Below, piece by piece: positions 1 through 11,930 of a stretch of 64,000 nucleotides of DNA. Position numbers and translations under genes: made by a program. The notes under the pieces were generated by a model. That model did not search any database. It had not been told where the DNA came from and saw only the letters and a list, made by a program, of their open reading frames with translations. The stretch's first letter is position 1, and each line of letters opens with the position of its first letter. Origin of the DNA: Styela clava (lineage: Eukaryota > Chordata > Ascidiacea > Stolidobranchia > Styelidae); contig NC_135257.1 of NCBI RefSeq assembly GCF_964204865.1, forward strand, positions 1,736,001-1,800,000. Direction: 5' to 3'.

Positions 1-203
1 ACTAAAAAGAAGTGGATGAAATTTCTTCCGACGAATAATGAGGTGGTTGAAGTCACTAAAAAGCTGAACACTAAAAGGAAGAAGTGGATGAAATTTCTTC
101 CGACGAATAATGAGGTGGTTGAAGTCACTAAAAAGCTGAACACTAAAAAGAAGAAGTGGATGAAATTTCTTCCGACGAATAATGAGGTGGTTGAAGTCAC
201 TAA
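1..203 (-). repeat. 72-bp minisatellite, left array (partial)
   Basis: About 2.8 copies of a 72-bp unit run off the left edge of the window. The unit contains the core GAAATTTCTTCCGACGAATA and is the reverse complement of the larger array at 2394-3050. Because 72 is a multiple of three the array is open in several frames, which explains the short repeated ORF here; I do not regard it as coding. Confidence 0.9.
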
Positions 204-1161
204 GTTCGTATTTATGAGACAATGTCCTCGTGGATTCGTTTTTGTTAATTTTTTATATGTTATGCTCAGTTCGAGCCTGGCGAATTGAAGGCCATGACAT
301 TCTCGTTATATTCTTTTTAATTTTGATGTAATGTGCAAACAAATTAATATATATATATTTTCATATCTAGCTGTTCTAGATCAACAAACCTTGTAATTTA
401 TAATATGTTTGTGGCCCACCTCAAAATGCCTCTGAGGCTTACCAGTGGCCCATGGCCCATTGGTTGAGAACCAGTGGTCTAACAGGACTTCGATTTGACT
501 AATACATCATTATTCAAAGTCTTCGTGCGTGAACTGCTTGCAAAATTTATAAAAACAGATATTAAGTTCAAGGAATGAAATACGGAATCAAAAATAAGTT
601 ATATTCGGGCACAATATCACGGCAATCTATTATTAATCACGGCAATTATCACGGCAATTATTATTAATTTTTGATTCCTATTTTCGTATTTACAAAATAC
701 AACGGCGATCCATGGACTTAAAATGTGTGGTAAACTGCCCGATTATAATTAATTCTTGATACATATTTTCGTATTTATAAAATAATAAAAGATATATATG
801 CGGACATTGAAGTGCCCGAATATAAAAAAATCCATTCGTATTTACGTACTCACGAAAAAATTGTCGCAAGTCAGAAATATAATTTATACTTTATCCCGCT
901 TTTTGGCAAATAATTTGGATAATGGTTGGTATTTAAAAGTATGGACTTTTACTAGGATGATTTTGTGTTGCGCAAAATGTTCAAATCTATGACCGATAGC
1001 ACTATTTTAAATGCTTGCCGTATTAATTTAATTCTGATAACGTAACTCATGGTATATAAAAATATATCGCAGTAATCTGCAAACATGAAATGCATGGTAA
1101 TATAGTCATGTTGTAGATAACAGTTATTCCATTGTTTATTGTATGCAAATTCCTTCATATA
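204..1161. other. Non-coding; unpaired hAT-type end
   Basis: No convincing coding sequence. A hAT-like right end reading GGTTGAGAACCAGTG finishes at 476, but I cannot find its left partner in the window. The rest is AT-rich with a short diverged repeat of 'attaatt-ttgat-cctattttcgtatttac' type near 660-790. Confidence 0.4.
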
Positions 1162-1169
1162 CTATAGAT

Positions 1170-1510
1170 CAGTAGTCGGCAACCACCGGGCCGCGGCCCA
1201 TCGCCGGTCTGCGGAAAGGTCACTACCGGTCCGCAGAAAGGTGACATGAAAACGTACAATGCCATTGTTATCTTCATGTGAGGTTGGGTTTTTAAAATGG
1301 CAATTACAAAAACGAAAGATCGAAGTGGGTTTAACGTAAGAAATACGTTACGTGAATAGTATCACCTTCGTTTTTGAATGTATTGTCAACATCCATTTTC
1401 TAACGCATATTATTTATTACATTAGATTAGTTCGTTTGTATAAAGGTGGTCCGCCAAAATTTTGGTCAGGCTTTACCGGTCCGTTACTGAAAAAAGGTTG
1501 CCGGCCACTG
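1170..1510. mobile_element. hAT-type MITE, 341 bp
   Basis: Starts CAGTAGTCGGCAACC and ends with the near-perfect inverse GGTTGCCGGCCACTG. It is flanked by the exact 8-bp duplication CTATAGAT at 1162-1169 and 1511-1518. Sub-terminal GGGCCGCGGCCC and CCGGTCCGC sequences are typical of this class. No ORF of note, so it must be mobilised in trans. Confidence 0.9.
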
Positions 1511-1518
1511 CTATAGAT

Positions 1519-2393
1519 CATTGATTTTCAACCGGTGTTCCGCGGAACACCGGTGTTCCGCGAGAGACCTCCGGGTGTTCCGCAGAAAATTGCTTTTTTG
1601 CAGTATTATGACGTCATAACTGATATTTAACCGTCCGATGGATTTATATAAATTTCCCAAAGCGCGGTTCACAACCGCTTCCAATCTTGCTATCATTTTC
1701 CACTACCTATCTTTGCGAAATGAGTTTTTAAGCATGGCCGGTCTAGGGCTGTGCAAAATATTCGAATAGCGAATACAATATTAAAATATTCGAATGCCAT
1801 TTTACTATTCGTATGTACAATACCACATAATCTGTACCGCTTTGCTTGGGCACGGAATTCACGCCGGTAAATCGATCGCTTGGATTACGCGAGAATTCAC
1901 CCTCGGCTTCCACTGTTATTATGCAAAAAGCGTGCCGACACTAGTCCGTAAATGTAGAAACGTCAACCCAAATAAGATATCTAAAATAAAGTTACCAGAT
2001 TTTAAAGATGTTATTAGCCTCCGCATGCATGACCCGAATAGAAAATCATTTTCGGAAATTAAGAGTTACAAAGACGTTTTTTTTGGAGTGTTGAATTTGC
2101 AAATTCCGTAAATAAAATTATGAATTTCCCGGTAACGATATTAGCTATGATATTGGTCGGGGTATTGATTTGTTGTAAAATAAATGGTGACTTGAGGTGA
2201 TTGATTATAATTAGCGTCTTCCCTTCTACTAGATACGAAAAGCACTTGGGCACAAAATTGTTTACAATTTTTTTGGTATCAGGTCGCGTATGTAAAATAT
2301 CGTTCAAGAGTGCTGCCAAACGACAACGTAGAAATGCCTTTATTTCAGATTTTAAATCAACATTCTTTATTCACGCAATCGTGAATTCACGCA
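1519..2393. other. Fragments of further hAT-like elements
   Basis: Just after the MITE a second left end begins near 1519 (TTTTCAACCGGTGTTCCGCG, followed by repeated GTGTTCCGCG blocks) with no right end found. Near 1746 a TAGGGCTGTGCAAAATATTC sequence looks like an Ac-type hAT start, also unpaired. No gene supported. Confidence 0.4.
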
Positions 2394-3050
2394 GTGACTT
2401 CGACCACCTCATTATTCGTCGGAAAAAATTTCATCCACTTCTTCCTTTTAGTGTTCAGCTTTTTAGTGACGTCAATCACCTTATTATTCGTCGGAAAAAA
2501 TTTCATCCACTTCTTCCTTTTAGTGTTCAGCTTTTTAGTGACTTCAACCACCTCATTATTCGTCGGAAGAAATTTCATCCACTTTTTCCTTTTAGTGTTC
2601 AGCTTTTTAGTGACTTCAACCCCCTCATTATTCGTCGGAAAATATTTCATCCACCTCTTCCTTTTAGTGTTCAGCTTTTTAGTGACTTCAGCCACCTAAC
2701 TACCCGTCGGAAGAAATTTCATCCACTTCTTCCTTTTAGTGTTCAGCTTTTTAGTGACTTCAACCACCTCATTATTCGTCGGAAGAAATTTCATCCACTT
2801 CTTCTTTTTAGTGTTCAGCTTTTTAGTGACTTCAACCACCTCATTATTCGTCGGAAGAAATTTCATCCACTTCTTCCTTTTATTGTTCAGCTTTTTAGTG
2901 ACTTCAACCACCTCATTATTCGTCGGAAAATATTTCATCCACCTCTTCCTTTTACTGTTCAGCTTTTTAGTGACTTCAGCCACCTAACTACCCGTCGGAA
3001 GAAATTTCATCCACTTCTTCCTTTTAGTGTTCAGCCTTTTAGTGTTTTTT
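2394..3050 (+). repeat. 72-bp minisatellite, right array (~9 units)
   Basis: Nine tandem copies of the same 72-bp unit as at 1-203, in the opposite orientation. Units are not interchangeable: a variant pair (GGAAAATATTTCATCCACCT followed by a unit with ACTACCCGTCGG) recurs exactly 288 bp apart, near 2638 and 2926. This shows a four-unit higher-order repeat. The array is open on both strands because the unit is 24 codons long; these ORFs are by-products of the repeat. It ends about 115 bp before the RWDD4 start codon. Confidence 0.92.
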
Positions 3051-3164
3051 AATTTTTCACCTTTGGGAACACTTCAACTTCCGTTTTCCCTCCACTTCAT
3101 CCGTTTCTTCCTTCAGCCTTTTAGTGTTGTCCGGGCTGTTGTTAGAAGTGAGCCTTCATCTGCC

Positions 3165-6100
3165 ATGGAACTCTCGGAACAGCAAGTGAGTGTATTCCGA
3201 TCCATTTATCCTAACTTTGTTGATTTTATTTCCTAGGAAATTTTATCGTTAATTTTGTATTGAAGTATTGTTAATACCGGTAGTAATTGAATATAATATT
3301 CAGTATATTACAGTATTATATAGCAGTACTGCAGTACCGGTATCAAATAATGTTGAAATAGGGGAATAAATGTTAACTTATGTAAAAATAATTGTTTTTT
3401 TGTATAATTAATTTGTTTTTGCGGCCCAGAAGCATACTGTTTAGTATTATGATATTTGAGCATATCCAGGGTTGCGATATTTTAGAAATTTATTTTTACA
3501 AAAGTTTGGGTCGCTCGAAAGAAAAGGTTGGGAACCACTGGTGTACTGTTTGAAATTCTATGCAGGCTGCCTGAAATTGTGTTTATGCTGTACAGATGTT
3601 ATATTTTATTCAGGATGCTGGGGTAAGATTTAGAGATTATTCCCATATATCCCGGGGAAATGGAAAGCTGATAAAACAGCTTAATCCAGTAATCATAGTT
3701 TACACTACAGTTCTACTGGTTATACAGGTATATGGCAAACAAGGCTTTTTGCTCTGTTTCTTGTCCATTCGGGTACCGGTATGGCTGTATGAAAATAGGT
3801 ATCATAACTAGTTTTTCGTTGTAGATGCATGGGCTCTGGGTCTAGTATAGTTTAGTACCACAAGTACGGTACTTCCAGTGGGCGTAGTATAAACAATTTT
3901 GCATATGTTATTCCTAACCCCCACCTGACTATGCCATCCAAAAATTACGACACTACGACGTCACCATCACGTCATAGGGCTTGCCAAAGTATAATTAAGA
4001 TCGCCCGAAATGAATATGCGCCGCCGATACAGAACTCGCTAACGCCGGCGATCTCTCTCCTATCATGATCGTTGTGGCGAGAAAACGAGAGAAATAGCTT
4101 GCTCGATTTTGGGTGATCGTCTGCGTGTTTCGGACGACCATCCGCATACTTTGGTGGGCCTTATTACACCACTGTGACGTCGAAATGACATAATTTTTCG
4201 GTGACGTAGTTAGGTGGGGGTTAGGATTGACATATGCAAAAATTGTTGAGCCAAGCCAACTACAAGTACATGTGGTACTAAACTATACCAGACCCTGGGC
4301 TTGTTGTTGGAGGAAGCAGCATACCTGACCTGAATATATAGATTTTCCCGACCACAGGACGCTTTGAGTGATGATTTAGTTTCTTGAGATAAATCCATAA
4401 ATATTAATGCAATATTACATGAATTTATACATTTTGAACAACTCTTCAAGGCGATCGAAAGTACAAGACCTAACTCAAGTTGCAGTCTTATGCATCTAGT
4501 GATAAGAAAAGCCGAAGGGGCGAAAGTCTGTAAACCCCTGACCAGCAGTTACATGAACCACGTCGTGACTGTGTGTTGTCTATCAGTACTCTCGCACAAA
4601 GTTATCCCCCTAAGTAATTCAAGCCTGTAAGGGTGTGAAGGGTAACCAGAGGTGCAATGACAAGAGTGTCCCAGACACTCAGCATAATGGCACTCATGCA
4701 TATTTATATCTGCATTTTGAATTTCTTTCCGTTATTCAAACAGTGCCAGCTGATCTCCATACCATTGCAGGACTAAAGTTGATATACCGTATTTGCTCGT
4801 TTTGTAGCCCGGGCCCATATTTTTTTCAACCAACCCACTAACTTATTCAAACCGGCCCTTATTCAAGCACGGGCGCTTGTTATTTTCGATCATTACAATA
4901 ATTAATATATTGTTATTTTCAGTTCTAAAGTATGATTTAAACAAGAATAATAAGAAAAGTTTTGCGACGTCCTATCAATATTGAATCGACGCACTTGGGC
5001 GTCGCGACGCCCAGTTTTAGAACCATGGTGTTATGTAATCAATGCTATCTATCTGTTATGTACTTTGACGCCTAAGGCGGGAGTGTTATCTACCGGCGCT
5101 TAAAATTCAACAGCATTGTTTCAAAAGCGCTTCTTATTTCCTATTGTTATCTACCACTGAAAAATCAGCTTTCATATCAGGCGGGTATTCAAGCACCGGC
5201 CCTTATTTATTTTTATGTTCTGTTCACACGGGAGGCTATTCAAACGGGCCCTTAGTCAAGATCGGGCGGTAAAACGAGCATATACGGTATTTCATATTTT
5301 ATTGAACTCAAAATTTTGAAAAAGGCTGTTAATCACATTGCTACAGACACAAGTCTGTATTGTTTTAGGTATTCTATTCAATGCCGTATTATTTTTTTAT
5401 TTATCTGATAGGAAGAAGTAGAAGTTTTAAACTCGATATTTGAGGGAGATGAAGCATTTACACAAATCAGTGATACCGAATTTCAATACAAGGTTTGTCC
5501 TCAATTTGTTGGAATTTTTCATATGGCATATACCGTACGTAATAATAAAATTTGCAACTCGTCAACTTGACCAAGTTTATATAATTTTTCAACTAGCCAG
5601 ATTAGACTTGATGTTTGACTTCAATTCGATTGACATTTTCACCACCATCAACCAATCTCCAGTCAATATTACCCAGTTAGTGCTGTTAAATGTATTATAA
5701 TTGATTTAGATTTCAGAACATGCTGTATGTGATTTTAACAGTCATCTTAACCTTTGCTATCAAAAGTGCTGGTCGGTGATTTTCCTTCAAATACAGTCAA
5801 ATACATAACACATTTTTATAAGTTACAAATAGTTTTATTTCATCACAAATAATAAATGTGAAACACCCCCTCCCCGAAAATGCAAAGCTGGATAACATGC
5901 CGTTACTGGTGCTGTTCAATGTAGTTTACGATTAATCTTCACTTTTCCTCATTTTAGGTGGGAGAGGATGGGTCAATGAAATCATTTCTGATCACCATAA
6001 AATGGCCTGAACAATATCCACAAATCAAACCAGATATAAATATGGATTCTTTCTACAACAAACATATGTATGTGTTTCATGTTTATTAGTAAATCAGAAA

Positions 6101-7272
6101 TGAAGTGTTTTTAAAAAGATTTGAACCAAATTAAGGTTTTTAAAAAAATTATTATTTTCCTGATTATGAGAGCTTTCAAAAGGTAATTATCTTGCGAACC
6201 TAGGGTGACTGTAGTCATTTGTAGATCATTAAAATTTATATACGTACATCCAGGAAGACTTATTTTCAGTTCAGAGATTTGTTTAAATATTTTGCACACA
6301 GAACTGAGGATGTCAAACAAAGTATCATGGAGTCTGCTACCGAACAAGCTGAACTTTTGATCGGGGAAGCAGCCACATACACAATTATAGACTGGGCAAA
6401 AGAAAATGCAGAATTGTTAATGGCGGAACAGCGTGAAGTTGTAACTAGGGTGAGTTTGGTTGATGAGTAGCATTTTAAGATTGAAGGCATTCAATCCTAC
6501 TTTTAGGTGACCAATGAGAGATCAAAAATTTTTTTTGCATGAGTCTGCTTCTATAATTTCACTCCGAATTACAACATACCAGTAGTAGTTTTGTAACTTT
6601 TCGCAATAGGTTAGTTAATTCATCACTGCAAATGCACTAATGCAATATTGATAAATCTATTTTTGAAGATTACACAACTATGGTACTTACGTTTTACAGG
6701 AAGAAGGCATAAGGAATAGCGGTGAAAATGCAGTTTCTAAGAAAAAAGAGAAGAAAGAACAATTGACCAAAGCACAGAAGCGGAAATTAGCAGACAGATT
6801 AAGTATGAAAAGCTCTGTAAAGTTCTTGTGTTTGAATAGTTTTGCATTATTTTTCCAGCTACTTCGTTTTTATGATAACTTCTGATCAAGTCAAATCATA
6901 AACAATTGCTTGATTTATGCATCATTATCATATAGCCTACTCTTCTCATATATATATAATATGTGGTGCTGTGCTATGATAGAACATGAAGTTATTATGT
7001 ACTTAGTCACATATTCCCCGGTGAAACTCTTCTTTGAGCATTGTAGTTTGAATATGCATGAAAGTTATTTTGCCCATAAAGATTGCAATGTTTGCCAACA
7101 ATGCAACAACTGCCTTTTTCATTACAGATGCAAGTGGTGAACGCGCCAGAGGTTGGAATTGGGTAGATGTTGTTAAACATGTAAGTTTTATTAGTTTCTT
7201 ACTTTTGTTAAGGCTTGTGAGTAAAAAGAATTTATCCTTTAGCTTTCCCAGACTGGACGAACGGAGAGCTGA
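3165..7272 (+). CDS. RWDD4: RWD domain-containing protein 4 (7 exons)
   Basis: Exons 3165-3185, 5412-5492, 5958-6067, 6302-6449, 6700-6802, 7128-7180 and 7243-7272 join with matching phases into a 181-residue protein, close to the roughly 188 residues of vertebrate RWDD4. The RWD fold is spread over exons 2-4: EEVEVLNSIFEGDEAF, then a WPEQYPQIKP segment matching the family's Y-P-x-x-x-P signature, then the helix with TIIDWAKEN. Exon 5 gives the lysine-rich linker SKKKEKKEQLTKAQKRKLAD, and exons 6-7 the conserved C-terminus RARGWNWVDVVKHLSQTGR. Exon 1 encodes only seven residues, so the start rests on the ATG followed by a good GTGAGT donor. The molecular role of the family is poorly known; RWD domains usually mediate protein contacts. 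Intron 1 (2.2 kb) carries a 505-bp MITE and a hAT end at 3540. Confidence 0.93.
3430..3540. mobile_element. hAT-type right end, unpaired
   Basis: Sequence ending GGTTGGGAACCACTG at 3540, preceded by GGGTCGCTCG, has the form of a hAT right terminus. No matching left terminus or duplication of the following GTGTACTG was found. It lies in RWDD4 intron 1. Confidence 0.5.
4785..5289. mobile_element. MITE with 19-bp terminal inverted repeats
   Basis: The left end TACCGTATTTGCTCGTTTT matches the inverse of the right end at 18 of 19 positions (TACCGTATATGCTCGTTTT). Sub-terminal GGCCC and GGGC blocks are also mirrored (TTATTCAA-CGGGCCC type). The target duplication is unclear, so the superfamily is left open. 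Located in RWDD4 intron 1. Confidence 0.7.
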
Positions 7273-8367
7273 TCTTACCCACAACTGAAAAGAATCAAGC
7301 GTGGCCTCACAATAGGCACTGTGGCAGATAAATCAACATCATGAAAAGTGATCTGCATGCCATGGGTAATGTAATACTTGACTGGATGACGTGATCTACA
7401 GTGTAATGAGAACAGTAAACCATTTTTGTGCTTTAACATAGACTTCAGGTGGTCGTTTCAGTTTGCTGTGATCGATGTGGACTCTTTGGTACAGCCTGTT
7501 GGAGATGGATCATTTACAAAAATTCATAATCTGATTTTTTCTTACAATTGCTTATTTGGGTTACCTCAGTAATGAGCAGAGCCAAGTACATTTTTTACTG
7601 TATTTGTGCTCTCTTGCAGTTACTGAAATAGTGTGAGGTTCAATGTTATGGTGGAGAATTAAAATTATATTAATCGCGAGAGATTGGTCTTCCGTGTTCT
7701 TTTCAAAATGTGAGAAGTTGTATCAAATCTTTATATGGCTATTCTATTCCTGTTCATTGGTAACTAGGCTTGGTGTAAGTAGGGATGTACAATTCAGAAT
7801 AACGAATTGGAGATAATGAAGATTCCCGGAAAGGAAACACCCATTCGTGAGGCGAGGAAGTGGACCAGACCGTTGTTGTCCTCTGCGTTGTTCAGCTTTA
7901 CTATCGAGATTACGACATGCTAATAATTAATTGTTATCGGCAGATATTATATTTATGGAAATAACCAAATTTCACGATCTAACATTTGCGAATTTTTAAT
8001 AATCGAGCCAGAGTCCTTCACTTTCAAATGATTTCTGGTGGCGTCACAGTTGTCAGGAAAAAATATATGTAAACACGGGAGCAGGAGCCCATGGATATTT
8101 CGGAATCGATATGTGCGGAGAGTTTGGGATCGTACAAAACGCGTTGTCTAGCGATACGCAGTATACGGTAAAGAAAAGCTTCCGTCTGCAAAATACCATA
8201 TGAATTGCATTTCATACCCGCGAATACTGTAGAGAAAAATATTACTTACACCTTTATATTACGACACAAACACAAGCATGTTTGGTGTGAAATAAAGTCA
8301 AACGTTTAGTCAAGTGGCCAGCATATACCTTTGTTGGGGAAGGAAAATGGTATGCTCATGATATTTA
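7273..8367. other. RWDD4 3' flank, non-coding
   Basis: Presumed 3' untranslated and intergenic sequence. I see no ORF with recognisable similarity and no paired repeat. Confidence 0.4.
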
Positions 8368-9190
8368 TTGGACACGTTTAGTGGACATAACGATCGTTTT
8401 GTTGTTATGTTGTTCTTTGACACGTTTTGAAGAAATCGCTTTTCTCTTTGATTACTGGACCAATTGCTTTAAAATTTTCACTGGTTAAAAATACTGCTAT
8501 GACGTCATCAAAATTATTGCCATTAGGTGGCGCAACGTGTCCATACATTTGAGCATTGCTCTCTTGTATTCTGAAAAAAAGATACTGATATTTCAAAAAA
8601 GTAGCTTTTTTAATTAACCGATGGGACACGAAAGGCAAAACGAAGGATCACGGGTATGCAATCTTTCACAGCAGACTATGGGTACGGCAATCTTCACGAC
8701 TAACAAGAAATCGGAATCGCCAAAAATTTGATTTGCTCAATTTTTGATGACGTTATCGCATACAGAAAACGGATCCCATAGAGTCCATAGAAGTGTTAAA
8801 ATAATAAAAGTGATAGCTTTCTAGCGTAAAATATATAAAATTTCAAAGCAATTGGTCCAGTGCTTATCATAATAGGATTTTTTTTCATAACGATAAGAAG
8901 AAAAACAAGAGAGCTGTGCTCAAATATATGAACACGCCACAAGGTGTCACTATTTTTTATTCTGACACATAAAAAAAGAATCTCTTTAAAGATTGATTTT
9001 TTTTGCCAGAGGGCTATTATTTTTACTTATTTCAAAAATTTCTGTAGACTCAACTACTGAAAATTTCAAAGCAATTGGTCCAGTATTCGAAGAGAAAAGC
9101 GATTTCATCATGACGAAAGAGAAGACTAACAAGAACAACAACATAATAATATTGAAACGATCGTTATGTATCCTACACTGACGTGTCCAA
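8368..9190. mobile_element. Foldback-like element with long inverted ends
   Basis: The first and last roughly 120-150 bp are imperfect inverted copies of each other. Both begin TTGGACACGT, continue through ACATAACGATCGTTT, and share AAATCGCTTTTCTCTT and the GGACCAATTGCTTTGAAATT block. A third copy of that last block lies inside, near 8840-8866. No target duplication or transposase was found, so it is a non-autonomous element of unknown superfamily. Confidence 0.65.
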
Positions 9191-9691
9191 CAAAAACATA
9201 ATAACAAAACGATTCATATATATGTACATTTCGTGACTACAAAAGGCAAGAAAATCATGGTAATAAGTTATTCTTTTTTTACTGGACTAGGAAAATAAAA
9301 ATAGAATAGTATTCCGTATTTTGGATTTGAATATTATAGAATAGTAGGAAAATATTTTGTTTTGCTCATCACTTAGTGTAAACTGTAAGTAAGGAATAAC
9401 AAACTTGCGTTTCTCGGAAACATCTTGAGGGCGATTTCTACAGAGATTTTGTCATATGATTTGCTAGAAAACAATTCCTCGTAGACCAACGACTAACATA
9501 GTTATGGACAGACTGCTTCAACATATAATATCTATAAACATGAAACTTATTAACCAAGACTACTGGCAATTTTGAACGATCCCGACTTTCAATATATATA
9601 TTTATTAACATTCACGGGTGCAATAATTTGTCGGTGATAATATAGGCTACGCGTGTTTCAATGTGCTCTCTCCGAATAGGTCGGTCTAAGC

Positions 9692-10157
9692 CACAGGTAG
9701 GGGGTGGGCGATTACTTTCCTAAGTGGGCCACTTACAGACAATAGACTTGGTTCCCGAGCCGGAGGTTTAAAACTCAATATGATACTATGAATAAAAAAC
9801 AGTTTATTTGCAAATAACTGGCTTCGATAACAATCGCTCGCTGCTTTCACTGATGTAAAAAAGCAATAGGTATTTGCTGCGGCCTGCAGGAGATGCAATA
9901 AATAACATTGGGAGATGACACCAGTATAGGCGGAATAATTGAGTTTAAGTACTGACATTGGTGTACCAGAAAGAAGGAAAAACATTTGTTGCAGTACGGT
10001 ATTTATTTTGGCCAACGATTTGTTATTTCCATCGATATTTTCAACGCAAATATATATCCATAAAAATTACAGTCGTATTTTCAATAGAAACACGCACGCC
10101 GGATAAAACATTTCGAGGGCCTGGTCCGACCCGCGGGATGTAAATTGCCCACCCCTG
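9692..10157. mobile_element. hAT-type MITE, ~466 bp
   Basis: The right end ATTGCCCACCCCTG mirrors the left GGGGGTGGGCGATTAC. Flanks are GTCTAAGC (9684-9691) and GTCTAAGA (10158-10165), a 7-of-8 target duplication. The left tip carries a few extra bases (CACAGGTA) before the canonical repeat. No coding content. Confidence 0.75.
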
Positions 10158-10606
10158 GTCTAAGATGTGACGAATTAGCGTATCACAGGGCCGGATTCAG
10201 ACGACGAGCGGTCCTAGGTTACATCATTTGTGATCATTTATTTGTGATCACTCAAGGCTGTATTAAAACGCCATGACACCAGGAAATCATTAACAACAAT
10301 CATAATACTGTAATACCCGTTTCTAGTCGCGAGATGTGGAGGGGGATTGTCTATTTACTGATAAATAAATTAGGATAACTTCATTTTTTTCGACTATACC
10401 GTATTTAATGTTTATAACATTGTTTGAGACAAGATTTATTAATCTGATAAAAAATAATTAAACAGACATCAATTACAGTATATAAGTTCGAAGTTGCTAT
10501 ATTGTGGAACAATCCTTTACTATTAATTTATAAAAAAGAGTAATACGATAGTTCAGCGACTAACCAGATCGTTCAAAGTTGAGTGTCCAGCCCTCATATG
10601 CTAGGC
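10158..10606. other. Non-coding; fragment of another element
   Basis: Starts with CAGGGCCGGATTCAG near 10188, which resembles a transposon left end. A related piece (GAGCCGGATTTGAACAATAA) is at 43190-43210. Otherwise nothing recognisable. Confidence 0.35.
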
Positions 10607-11408
10607 CAGGTTGGTCCAAACCCAGGCCACATTATCTGTGGCCCGCGTCGCATTTGCGAGAGGGTAAACAAAAAATCTTATTTGGTGTTGTTTCGTCATA
10701 AAAATAATCAGAAAAACCTTTCGACATATTGTTACTTCACTGATTTTACCGAATTGGTTAGTGTCATGGTTAAGTTGAATAATGTGCTTGACTAGTCTAA
10801 ACTGTTACTGGATTTCTATCTTTTGGTCGAGAATATATGCTAACAATATAGGCTTCGTCGAACACTAAATATCGAATGTTGGCTATGCCTGATAACTAAA
10901 TATTGATGTTATGGCCGAACAATATATTTCCTGGGTGCCTAAACAGTATTACAAAAATGCTGCTATATATCAGAAAATATAGTAATTACCTTCCCGTATC
11001 TCAAGTTTGTAAAATTCAGTTATCAATCAATCCGCAGTTATTAATAAGTTATTTTGGAAACGTATGTTTGAAAAGAAAGCTGACCTATTCAGACAGATTT
11101 TTGACTGGATATGGTAAATACCACAATGCTTGCTTGATATGTCTGCAAGTTGGGTCGGTGACAAACTAAAACGTCATTTTCTCCGTTATGGAGAGTTAAA
11201 ATCTTACACTGAATATATTTTTAGTAAGATTTTTGCACGTTTTAGTGCGTTTTTAGCTTAATGAATGACGAATAATGATCAATGTGTTTGAACAATAAAA
11301 GTGTTTGTGTTGTATTGCACTGTTTACCTATTTTTGGCACTATTGTGGCCCGCGAACAATACAAAAATAATAGTGTGCGCGCGAGACCAACAACCTTGGA
11401 CCACCCCT
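10607..11408 (+). mobile_element. hAT MITE family 1, copy B (~0.8 kb)
   Basis: Begins CAGGTTGGTCCAAACCCAGG and ends CAACCTTGGACCACCCC. It aligns end to end with the element at 20514-21435 through shared blocks such as TGTGGCCCGCGTCGCAT, TTGTTTCGTCATAAAA and GGCACTATTGTGG. No clean target duplication survives, suggesting an older insertion than copy A. Confidence 0.8.
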
Positions 11409-11930
11409 ATAGCCAGTCTACCCTGCATAATACGGTAGTAAATCCGCCCTTCGGTACCCTTTTTGGCGATGCACGATACCGGTAGTGATGGGCAAAATAG
11501 TCATGCTAAGCCGTTGTGCTAAGCGGAAGCCATTTTAACATACGTTTAATCGGTTTAATAAATCAAACGTGCAATCAACTTGTCCAATCAAGTCACTATC
11601 AAAATGAGCATCCAAAATTTTGCAAGGAAACCAGTAAACCATTTTTCTGCGGTCGAGTGTCGGGGAAGATATTTTTTAAATAGCGATGTCGGCTCTAGGC
11701 TTTGTCTGCATCTTTGAAATACCATATCATTTTTCATCTAAATTTTAATCAGAATTACTACTGAGTGACACTTCGATACCAAAAATTAAATTTGCTATAA
11801 AATATACAGTCGTTATTTTTTGAGTTTCCGTTAAAAAAAAACCAGCGGTCCAGAATGTTTTTTCTTCCACCCATTATGTGGTCGCGATCCACCAGTTCAG
11901 CAGGTGAGAAACACCGCTGTAGACAAGTAG
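11409..11930. other. Non-coding, transposon-derived fragments
   Basis: Contains GTCGCGATCCACCAG and AACACCGCTG near 11881-11920, the look of a decayed hAT right end. No ORF of interest. Confidence 0.35.

Noticed and set aside
2201..3052. 283-codon open frame with 24-residue repeats
   Set aside because: It is the 72-bp minisatellite read in one frame. The opposite strand is equally open, and there is no start context, splice signal or known domain.
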